Of a DNA stretch of 7,308 bases, positions 1 to 4,961 are shown piece after piece (position 1 is the first letter of the stretch; each line of letters starts with the position of its first letter). Where the stretch lies: assembly GCA_013694645.1 (NCBI GenBank), contig JACDBZ010000087.1:1-7308 (forward strand), given 5' to 3'. Both the position numbers and the translations under genes were made by a program. Under the pieces are notes generated by a model. It worked only from the letters and a program-made list of their open reading frames with translations, had not been told where the DNA came from and made no database searches. This DNA comes from Chloroflexota bacterium (GTDB taxonomy: Bacteria > Chloroflexota > Limnocylindria > QHBO01).

Positions 1-61
1 AGGGACCGTGCCGCAGGCTGGCGCGCGAGTCCTGACGGAACGCTCGTAAACTCGACGGCAG
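1..61. other. Left-edge spacer, perhaps the tail of an upstream gene
   Basis: This short segment lies before the kinase gene. Two plus-strand frames could be the end of a truncated upstream gene: one ends at TGA 33-35, the other at TAA 47-49 with a tail reading GTVPQAGARVLTERS. Both have GC-rich third positions, so I cannot choose. If the second is real, only 12 bp separate it from the kinase and the two would form an operon. The hexamer TAAACT at 47-52 could instead be a -10 element for a leaderless kinase transcript. A 13-base sequence at 1-13 recurs at 72-84. Confidence 0.3.
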
Positions 62-607
62 ATGAACACCGAGGGACCGTGCCGAATTCTTCTCATCGGC
101 ATGATGGGCAGCGGGAAGTCGACGATCGGCCAGCTCTTGTCCAACGCGACCGGCTGGCCCTACCTGGACAACGACGAGCTGGTTCGGCGATCACGAGGCG
201 CGACCTCCCGGCAGATCGTCGAAGAGCATGGCGAGGCGCAGATGCGCGAGGCCGAGGCCGATGCGCTCGCGTTGGGGGTCACGGTGGCGACCCCGGCGGT
301 AATCGGAGTGGCCGCGGGAGCGATCCTCGAAGCCGCCGACCGTGAGCAATTGCGGCTGGGCGGGATCGTCGTCTGGCTCCGTGCCGATGCGTCGGAGCTG
401 GAGTCACGCTCCATTGGCGCAGAACACCGGCCATGGCTGGACACGGATGGCGGGTCGTGGATCCGCGACGCGGTCGCTGAACGAGAACCGCTCTACGCGT
501 CGGTGGCCGATATGGTGATCGACACCGGAACGGGAGACGCCGAAGCATCCACCGCACAAATCCTCGATCGATTGCACCGCATCTCCGCCTGCGCCGAAAT
601 CCGATGA
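62..607 (+). CDS. Shikimate kinase-like P-loop kinase with altered substrate motif
   Basis: The 181-aa product has the length and motif order of shikimate kinase, the cytoplasmic enzyme that phosphorylates shikimate at O3 in chorismate synthesis. Residues 13-21 (GMMGSGKST) form the Walker A loop. LDND at 35-38 matches the LDTD of the M. tuberculosis enzyme, whose Asp residues bind Mg2+ and shikimate. Arg62 aligns with the shikimate-binding Arg58, HRPWL at 122-126 with the lid Arg117 region, and REPLY at 141-145 with the conserved RxPLY. The exception is the shikimate-binding GGG, which here reads AAG (84-86, in IGVAAGAIL). The family is clear; the substrate is less so, and another small-molecule kinase activity is possible. 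ATG 62 has no Shine-Dalgarno sequence, and TAAACT at 47-52 fits a leaderless start. No aro gene lies next to it in the window. Confidence 0.75.
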   Translation: MNTEGPCRILLIGMMGSGKSTIGQLLSNATGWPYLDNDELVRRSRGATSRQIVEEHGEAQMREAEADALALGVTVATPAVIGVAAGAILEAADREQLRLGGIVVWLRADASELESRSIGAEHRPWLDTDGGSWIRDAVAEREPLYASVADMVIDTGTGDAEASTAQILDRLHRISACAEIR

Positions 608-677
608 CCAGGGCTGCGGGCTCGGCGCGCATTGTGCATCGGGGTTGAGGGCGACCAACCAGATGAGGGATCCACCG

Positions 678-1157
678 ATGGACGACCAGCAGGCAATCGA
701 AAAGTATCGGTACATGCTGCGAACGGCACCGCCGGATGACGTAGAGCGCGCGCACGCGGAGGCCTTCCAGAAGCTGAGCCCCGAGCAGCGGCGAACCGTG
801 CTGAGCGAGCTCTCCCGCCGGGTTCCGTCCTCCGAGGTCGGAGGCGATGATCCGAAGTCCCTGGCACGCATGGCGACGCGGGCCGAGATGCGCGAGCCGG
901 GCACCATGGAGCGAACGTTCGGCTCAATGCGTGGGCCGGGCCTCGGCGGGATGTTCCTCTCAACGCTGGCTGGAGCCTTCGTCGGGTCTGCGATCGCCGA
1001 TGCGTTCTTCTCAGAGGATGCCTCCAGTGAGGGAGACTCCGGAGGCGACGGAGACGCCCGCGACGACCCCGGAAGCAGCGACGACGGCGGTGGGGATGTC
1101 GGCGGTGGCGACTTTGGAGGTGACTTCGGCGGCGGCGGCGACCTCGGGGGGTTCTAG
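678..1157 (+). CDS. Small hydrophobic-segment protein with Gly/Asp-rich tail, unknown function
   Basis: This 159-aa protein resembles uncharacterised proteins I associate with actinobacteria and relatives; no function is known to me. Residues 1-80 are charged and helical, with a YRYMLRTAPP segment, an LSPEQRRTVLSEL helix near 33-45 and a DPKSLARMATRAEMREPGTMER block at 58-79. Residues 87-111 are Gly-rich and hydrophobic and could be a single membrane helix. From about 113 the tail is almost all Gly, Asp and Ser, ending in GGDFGG-type repeats with a final Phe. I chose ATG 678 because GAGGGA at 665-670 is a good ribosome binding site 7 nt upstream. In-frame ATG 663 and TTG 645 lack one. Its TAG stop overlaps the aminotransferase stop on the other strand. 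Membrane or envelope association is inference. Confidence 0.7.
   Translation: MDDQQAIEKYRYMLRTAPPDDVERAHAEAFQKLSPEQRRTVLSELSRRVPSSEVGGDDPKSLARMATRAEMREPGTMERTFGSMRGPGLGGMFLSTLAGAFVGSAIADAFFSEDASSEGDSGGDGDARDDPGSSDDGGGDVGGGDFGGDFGGGGDLGGF
1084..1153 (+). repeat. GGN-rich low-complexity coding repeat
   Basis: The end of the preceding gene consists of imperfect GGNGGNGAC/GGTGACTTCGG units encoding Gly-Gly-Asp-Phe repeats. The plus strand carries many closely spaced GG and GGG runs and is strongly G-biased, so slippage or a G-quadruplex is conceivable. The protein repeats are what can be seen directly. Confidence 0.6.
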
Positions 1158-2362
1158 CGGACCGTCGACGTTGGGCTTCCCTGTGCGGACGAAGGCAGAT
1201 CCCGGAGTCGGTGTGCTGCCGCGGCCAGGGTTTCGTCTCGCTTGGGAAATGCGAATCGCACCTTCGTACGACCGAGCTCCGGTCGAGAGTAGAACGATGA
1301 GCCAGGGACCGATGCGACGCCCGGGCCGGCCGTCAGGCGACGCGCGAAGGTGACGTCGTCCTCATCGGTCACGCCGCTGATATCGGCCATCACGTAATAC
1401 GCCCCGTCCGGGACGAATGGGCGGAGGCCAGCGGACTCGAGCGCGGGGACCAGCAGATCCCGTCGTCGAAGGTATTCGGCGCCAAGGGTGGCGTAGTAGG
1501 CATCGGGCAGCGTGAGCGCCACGGCACCCGCGGCCTGGAGCGGAGCGGCGGCACCGACCGTCAGGAAGTCGTGCACCTTCCGGATCGCCGATGTCAGCGC
1601 CGCCGGCGCGACGACCCAGCCCACCCGCCAACCGGTCACCGAGTACGTCTTGGACAGCGAGTTGACCGAGACCGTGCGCTCGGCCATGCCGGGCATGGTG
1701 GCCATCGGGATGTGCTCGCCGGCGTACACGATGTGCTCGTAGATGTCGTCGGTCAGGACCAGCGCATCGTGCTCCTGCGCCAGTCCGGCGATCAGCTCGA
1801 GTTCCGTGCGCGAGAAGACCTTGCCGGTCGGGTTGTGCGGGCTGTTCAGGATGATCGCCCGCGTGCGGGGCCCGAAAGCGGCCTGCAGCTCATCGGCGTC
1901 GATGCGCCAGTCGGGCTCGCGCAGCGTGACGTAGCGCGGGATGGCGCCGGACAGGATGGCATCAGGCCCGTAGTTCTCGTAGAACGGCTCGAAGACGATC
2001 ACCTCGTCGCCCGGATCAACGAGGGCGAGCATGGCGGCGATCATCCCCTCGGTCGCCCCGCAGGTGACGGTGACCTCGGTCTCCGGATCGACCCTCCAGG
2101 TCGGGTGGAAGCTGGCCGTTTTTGCGGCGATCGCCTCGCGGAAGTCGCGGGCTCCCCACGTGATGGCGTACTGGTTGATGTCCCGATCGATCGCAGTCTT
2201 GGCCGCCTCCTTGAGCTCGGGCGGGCACGGAAAATCAGGGAACCCCTGGGCCAGGTTCACCGCATCGTGCAGGGTGGCATGGCGGGTCATCTCGCGGATG
2301 ACGGACTCGGTGAAGCTGGAGGCGCGTCGGGAGACGCGGGTGAAATCGACCGTGTCTGGCAT
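1154..2362 (-). CDS. Class I/II PLP aminotransferase (KAT / methionine / DapC type)
   Basis: The 402-aa product is a complete fold-type I aminotransferase, which uses pyridoxal phosphate to move an amino group from an amino acid to a 2-oxoacid in the cytoplasm. AQGFPDFPCP at 38-47 is typical of the kynurenine aminotransferase, methionine aminotransferase (YbdL) and N-succinyl-DAP aminotransferase (DapC) group. Family landmarks are present: NSPHNPTG (173-180, Asn177), DDIYE (205-209, Asp205 and Tyr208), SLSKTYSVTGWRVGW (235-249) with Schiff-base Lys238, and KVRFAF (367-372) with the carboxylate-binding Arg369. The substrate cannot be fixed from sequence. The gene is divergent from the M28 peptidase and shares mirrored operator-like sites with it, which suggests joint amino-acid or peptide catabolism. 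ATG 2362 has no clear Shine-Dalgarno sequence; CACAAT ends 6 nt upstream. Confidence 0.9.
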   Translation of the reverse strand: MPDTVDFTRVSRRASSFTESVIREMTRHATLHDAVNLAQGFPDFPCPPELKEAAKTAIDRDINQYAITWGARDFREAIAAKTASFHPTWRVDPETEVTVTCGATEGMIAAMLALVDPGDEVIVFEPFYENYGPDAILSGAIPRYVTLREPDWRIDADELQAAFGPRTRAIILNSPHNPTGKVFSRTELELIAGLAQEHDALVLTDDIYEHIVYAGEHIPMATMPGMAERTVSVNSLSKTYSVTGWRVGWVVAPAALTSAIRKVHDFLTVGAAAPLQAAGAVALTLPDAYYATLGAEYLRRRDLLVPALESAGLRPFVPDGAYYVMADISGVTDEDDVTFARRLTAGPGVASVPGSSFYSRPELGRTKVRFAFPKRDETLAAAAHRLRDLPSSAQGSPTSTVR

Positions 2363-2368
2363 GAACGC

Positions 2369-2374
2369 ATTGTG
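2369..2374 (-). promoter_or_regulatory. Candidate -10 for leaderless aminotransferase start
   Basis: Read on the minus strand, CACAAT is followed by six bases and then the aminotransferase ATG. This spacing would put the transcript start at or next to the start codon, as seems to happen at other genes here. The first base departs from the TANNNT pattern and I see no clear -35, so this is a weak call. A promoter at 2434-2464 is the alternative. Confidence 0.3.
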
Positions 2375-2417
2375 GCCGCTCGGGGAGCGGATGCGCCTGG
2401 TCGCGTCACCGCCGTGC

Positions 2418-2464
2418 GTGCATGGGGTGCACGTATCTACGACGATGTCGGTGTTTCAGGTCAA
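2418..2464 (-). promoter_or_regulatory. Palindromic operator with adjoining promoter-like elements, aminotransferase side
   Basis: The palindrome has perfect arms CGTGCA and TGCACG around TGGGG (2417-2433). On the minus strand it is immediately preceded by GTAGATA (2440-2434) and, 19 bp further upstream, by TTGACC (2464-2459). This could be a promoter whose start region is covered by a repressor site. The same palindrome and GTAGATA recur in mirrored arrangement at 2543-2567. The binding protein is unknown. If transcription instead starts at the ATG, the site would be centred about 64 bp upstream and could bind an activator. Confidence 0.5.
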
Positions 2465-2509
2465 TTTGAGGTCAAGATGTGCGCGATGGCGCACTTTCTG
2501 GTCAAGATG
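2459..2509. repeat. GGTCAA repeats around a GTGCGC/GCGCAC inverted repeat
   Basis: GGTCAA occurs at 2459, 2470 and 2500; the last two extend to the identical decamer GGTCAAGATG, with starts 30 bp apart. Between them lies the perfect inverted repeat GTGCGC-GATG-GCGCAC (2479-2494). The spacings are close to whole helical turns. Arrays like this occur as transcription-factor sites and also resemble the multiple terminal repeats of IS21-family ends. No transposase is nearby, so an IS remnant is only a hypothesis. Confidence 0.5.
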
Positions 2510-2542
2510 GGGTCCTAATCTCGAGGCAAGCGCACGCTGTCG

Positions 2543-2567
2543 GTAGATAGGTGCATGGGGTGCACGT
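2543..2567 (+). promoter_or_regulatory. Palindromic operator with adjoining GTAGATA, peptidase side
   Basis: GTAGATA (2543-2549) is followed after one base by GTGCATGGGGTGCACGT (2551-2567), a 17-base exact repeat of 2418-2434 that contains the palindrome GTGCA-N5-TGCAC. It ends 34 bp before the peptidase GTG. GTAGATA plus palindrome faces away from the centre on both sides, so the two divergent genes carry the same control element in mirror orientation. Confidence 0.5.
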
Positions 2568-2589
2568 GTCGACGTCCCTCGCCGCCGGG

Positions 2590-2595
2590 TAATCT
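2590..2595 (+). promoter_or_regulatory. Candidate -10 for leaderless peptidase start
   Basis: TAATCT fits the TANNNT pattern and ends six bases before GTG 2602, which has no Shine-Dalgarno sequence. If it is used, translation begins at the transcript 5' end and the palindrome at 2551-2567 would sit near -43. Confidence 0.4.
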
Positions 2596-2601
2596 CGACG
2601 G

Positions 2602-3669
2602 GTGAAGGTCATCGTTCCCGGGACCGCCGAGCCCCGATACAAGCCGCCAGATGCGGATCTGTCTCGAGCGGCAGATGCCTGGATCACCCGGATCGATCCC
2701 GGGCGCCTGCGCAAGCTGGTGGCGTCGCTGCCCGGCCCGCGCAACCGGATCAATGCGCTGCCCGCCATGGAGCAGACCGATGCGCTGCTCGTCGATGCCT
2801 GGCGAGGTGCGGGCTGGCAGGTGGGACGGCAGCATCTGCGCCTCCGCGACCTGCGCGCACGCCTGGATCACTCCGTCGACGGTTCGCGCGGCCGCCATCC
2901 GGCACACACCTACGCACGCTTGGATGGCATGAACCTGGTTGCGATCGGCGATGGCGAAACGGACGAGGCCATCGTGATCGTCGCGCACCACGACACGGTG
3001 CGCGGAGCACCAGGCGCCGATGACAACGGTGCCGGCGTCGCGGCGCTGCTCGAGCTGGGGACTCAGCTGGCGGGTCGCCGGTTCCGGCGTACGATGATCC
3101 TGGCGGCCCCCGACTTCGAGGAGATCGGCCTCATCGGCTCCCGATATCTCGTCCGCTGGCTTCGATCCCGGTACCGAGTGCGCGCCGCGATCGTCTTCGA
3201 CCCGATCGGATACATGGATTCCCGCCCGGGGTCCCAATCCGTGCCGCCCGGGATCCATCGGCTCTACCCGGGGCAGTCCGCGCGGCTCGAGGCGCGAGAC
3301 CGTGCCGGCGACACGGTGGTGGCAATCTACCGCCGCTCTGCGCTGCGGTTGGTTCGCGAATGGGCGCGTTGCCTGTCAGCGACCATCGGTCCGGAGCGCG
3401 TTCTGCTCCTGCGTGACCCTCTCGACCTCCCGCTCATCGGTCCGGCGCTGCTGGCACTCCCCGCCGCGCGACACTTTTCGCGCAGTGACCACGTCAACTT
3501 CTGGCGAGCCGGGATGCCGGCGATCCAGGTCTCGAACACCGCCAACTTCCGAAATCCGAATTACCACCGACCGACCGACACGCCGGAAACACTCGACTAC
3601 GAAACGCTGGCGCGTATCACGGCCGCGACGGCGCTCGTTGTCGAGCGTCTCGCCGACTCGCGTGCATGA
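2602..3669 (+). CDS. M28-family zinc metallopeptidase
   Basis: The 355-aa product matches the co-catalytic zinc aminopeptidase fold of family M28. The conserved site is complete: AHHD (128-131) gives His129 and Asp131, GADDNGAG (138-145) gives the bridging Asp141, DFEEIGLIGS (171-180) gives the catalytic Glu173 and ligand Glu174, FDPIG (199-203) gives Asp200, and SDHVNFW to YHRPTD (296-326) gives the last ligand, His322. The protein has no signal peptide or membrane segment, so it is probably cytoplasmic, unlike many secreted M28 enzymes. Residues 1-115 form a less typical N-terminal part. Its likely role is trimming N-terminal residues from peptides. It is divergent from the aminotransferase and shares the mirrored operator region, which would link peptide breakdown to amino-acid transamination. 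Translation starts at GTG 2602 without a Shine-Dalgarno sequence. Confidence 0.87.
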   Translation: MKVIVPGTAEPRYKPPDADLSRAADAWITRIDPGRLRKLVASLPGPRNRINALPAMEQTDALLVDAWRGAGWQVGRQHLRLRDLRARLDHSVDGSRGRHPAHTYARLDGMNLVAIGDGETDEAIVIVAHHDTVRGAPGADDNGAGVAALLELGTQLAGRRFRRTMILAAPDFEEIGLIGSRYLVRWLRSRYRVRAAIVFDPIGYMDSRPGSQSVPPGIHRLYPGQSARLEARDRAGDTVVAIYRRSALRLVREWARCLSATIGPERVLLLRDPLDLPLIGPALLALPAARHFSRSDHVNFWRAGMPAIQVSNTANFRNPNYHRPTDTPETLDYETLARITAATALVVERLADSRA

Positions 3670-3701
3670 CGCTGCCTTGCCGGATCATTGACGCTGCCTT
3701 G
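3667..3701. repeat. Two 13-bp direct repeats (TGACGCTGCCTTG)
   Basis: TGACGCTGCCTTG is found at 3667-3679, where its first three bases are the peptidase stop codon, and again at 3689-3701. The starts are 22 bp apart, about two helical turns. There is no T-tract or stable hairpin that would make this a terminator. It could be a binding site or a small tandem duplication. Confidence 0.55.
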
Positions 3702-3726
3702 GCAATCGGCGCCGAGTGTGGGACGT

Positions 3727-3867
3727 ATGAACGAATACCGCGAACCGGTTCTCGTGTCCGGCGGGCCAGCCAGCGACGAGGAGCAGGAGCATTCCGCTCT
3801 TCGCGCGGATGATGACCAGGGCGACCGGCGGTCAGACTTCCGTTCCTATCTGGACGACCCGGAGTGA
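3727..3867 (+). CDS. Candidate 46-aa acidic small protein
   Basis: An ORF running from ATG to TGA encodes MNEYREPVLVSGG, then an Asp/Glu-rich middle, and ends in SDFRSYLDDPE. I do not recognise it. Support for coding is moderate: about 74% of third positions are G or C, the product is acidic, and it fills an otherwise empty gap in the direction of its neighbours. The weak point is the start, where only a GGGA lies three bases upstream, with no convincing Shine-Dalgarno or -10 sequence. The stop overlaps a GTG that opens a 20-codon ORF. Confidence 0.4.
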   Translation: MNEYREPVLVSGGPASDEEQEHSALRADDDQGDRRSDFRSYLDDPE

Positions 3868-3926
3868 GCGGACTGCGTCGATGGTGGTTGCGCGTCACGA
3901 TCGGGTTCTGGCTGCACCGAATCTAG
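3864..3926 (+). CDS. Candidate 20-aa Trp-rich basic peptide, coupled to the previous ORF
   Basis: The GTG at 3864-3866 overlaps the TGA of the 46-aa ORF in a GTGA. The ORF would encode a peptide with LRRWWLR near its start and IGFWLHRI at its end. It is basic (four Arg, one His), has three Trp, and could be a short amphipathic or membrane-active helix. A 20-codon ORF arises easily by chance, so this call is weak. An acidic protein followed by a basic hydrophobic peptide is the reason to list it. Confidence 0.22.
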   Translation: MSGLRRWWLRVTIGFWLHRI

Positions 3927-4053
3927 TGTCGCGCGCCGCAATTCCTCTTGATGCTTCGGCACGCGAACCGCGTCGGGGGACACTGGCCCGCCCCAACGAT
4001 GTACGAACCATCGGGCTCGGCTGACCGCCGGATGATGGCGCCCATAGGCCGAT
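3927..4053. other. Intergenic stretch without a recognisable gene
   Basis: I see no convincing ORF, tRNA or terminator here. The only structure is a small perfect hairpin, ACGCG-AAC-CGCGT, at 3961-3973. Open frames crossing it lack start signals and have protein-unlike composition. Confidence 0.5.
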
Positions 4054-4059
4054 TACACT
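4054..4059 (+). promoter_or_regulatory. Candidate -10 (TACACT) for the membrane-protein transcript
   Basis: TACACT fits TANNNT and ends six bases before ATG 4066 (three before ATG 4063). It could start a leaderless transcript whose first codons are the short ORF upstream of the membrane protein. No good -35 is visible. Confidence 0.4.
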
Positions 4060-4062
4060 CAG

Positions 4063-4152
4063 ATGATGCCTCGCATGATCGGTGTCACGCGCTCCATCGC
4101 GCACCCTTGGGAGGGTAGCTCGCCGCCGGCGCTGGCCGAGGAAATCGTGTGA
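4063..4152 (+). CDS. Candidate 28-29 aa leader peptide upstream of the membrane protein
   Basis: The short ORF starts at ATG 4063 or 4066 and encodes MPRMIGVTRSIAHPWEG, then SSPPALAEEIV. Its TGA (4150-4152) overlaps the GTG start of the membrane-protein gene in a GTGA. The Shine-Dalgarno sequence for that gene (GAGGAA, 4138-4143) lies inside it. The -10-like TACACT just upstream would make it a leaderless ORF. Such an arrangement usually means translational coupling. The peptide has no run of one amino acid that would suggest attenuation. It could be a chance ORF. Confidence 0.35.
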   Translation: MMPRMIGVTRSIAHPWEGSSPPALAEEIV

Positions 4153-4961
4153 CTCGAACCCGGTGGCTGTGGCTCGTCGCCGGCGCCGGCCTGGCGATCT
4201 TCGCGCTCTCCTTCGTGCAGGGCTGGATCGTGCAGGAGCGTGAGATCCGCGGGGAGGGATACCGCTTCGTGCAGATCTTCCTGAGCGCCTGGCGCGGTGC
4301 CGCCATTCCGGTGACCGCGGCGGCGGCCATCAGCGCCCTGCTGGTGGCCGTGTTGGCCGTGGTCACGGCGCTCGGTCGTCAGGCGGCATCGGCGCCGTTG
4401 CTTCTCACCTCCGCCCTGGCGGTGGGGCTGATCGGCGCATCGGCATGGCCGGTGCTGCAGTCCGGGCACGCCTCGACGGTCCGCCTCAGCGCCTGGTGGC
4501 TGCTTCCCGTGGCGCTCGCGCTCGGCAGCGTCATGGTGGTCGGGAGCGTGGCAGTCATCAGGCCCGCTCGTCGAGCGGTCGCCGGCGCAGTCGTCCTGGC
4601 GGTCATCGCCGTCGTTGGCGGCGCAGGCGGCCGGTGGTGGGGCCTGCAGCTCGCGGAAGGGACCGGCCGGCACTGGGAGGTCGGATCCTACCAACGCACG
4701 GCCACCGGGGGCGAGGCGACCGCGACCATGACGCTCACGGGACAGACGTACGCCATCGGCGACCGCTGGTCGGGATCCTTCGAGAGTTCGGGCTGGACAG
4801 TCGTCCTCGATGATGACCCGGCATGTCCCGGCGCGCGGGGCACGTATCACGCGCACGGAGTCGACGAGGAGGATCTGCGCTTCGTGAAGGTGGTCGATCC
4901 CTGCATGGATGGCGCTCGGGCCGCTGATCTCGAGGCCGGCACCTGGGAGCGAGCTCCCTAG
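4149..4961 (+). CDS. Five-helix membrane protein with lipocalin-like Cys-pair C-terminal domain
   Basis: The 270-aa protein has hydrophobic segments near residues 6-24, 52-75, 82-103, 113-137 and 143-160, followed by a soluble tail of about 105 residues. The tail has a strand-like pattern (TMTLTGQTYAIGDRW), then DDDPACPGARGTYHAHG, an EDLRFVKVVDPC stretch, and ends LEAGTWER. Cys226 and Cys252 could form a disulfide. This C-x-G-x-Y ... D-x-C ... W-x-R pattern recalls small lipocalin-like domains of secreted proteins in Chloroflexota and Actinomycetota, from memory only. With five helices the tail would be outside the cell if the N-terminus is inside. I do not know the function; ligand sensing or binding is speculation. 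GTG 4149 has a good Shine-Dalgarno sequence, GAGGAA, five bases upstream. Its TAG stop overlaps the nitroreductase stop. Confidence 0.72.
   Translation: MTRTRWLWLVAGAGLAIFALSFVQGWIVQEREIRGEGYRFVQIFLSAWRGAAIPVTAAAAISALLVAVLAVVTALGRQAASAPLLLTSALAVGLIGASAWPVLQSGHASTVRLSAWWLLPVALALGSVMVVGSVAVIRPARRAVAGAVVLAVIAVVGGAGGRWWGLQLAEGTGRHWEVGSYQRTATGGEATATMTLTGQTYAIGDRWSGSFESSGWTVVLDDDPACPGARGTYHAHGVDEEDLRFVKVVDPCMDGARAADLEAGTWERAP

Noticed and set aside
645..677. Upstream TTG 645 and ATG 663 starts for the Gly/Asp-tail protein
   Set aside because: Only ATG 678 has a well-placed GAGGGA ribosome binding site; the extra residues look non-coding.
1571..2518. 315-codon plus-strand open frame opposite the aminotransferase
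   Set aside because: It is antisense to a gene with all PLP-enzyme motifs; its product is a low-complexity Gly/Arg/Asp string typical of an opposite-strand shadow.
2515..3258. 247-codon minus-strand frame opposite the M28 peptidase
   Set aside because: The plus-strand gene has a complete metal site; this frame has no recognisable motif.
3961..3973. Hairpin ACGCG-AAC-CGCGT as a terminator
   Set aside because: The stem is only five base pairs and no T-tract follows.
3809..4024. 71-codon plus-strand frame in the gap after the peptidase
   Set aside because: It lacks a start signal, conflicts with the better-biased 46-aa frame and has a random-looking composition.
4059..4856. 265-codon minus-strand frame opposite the membrane protein
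   Set aside because: The product is an unstructured Arg/Gly/Asp/His-rich sequence, while the plus strand has clear helices, a Shine-Dalgarno sequence and a Cys-pair domain.
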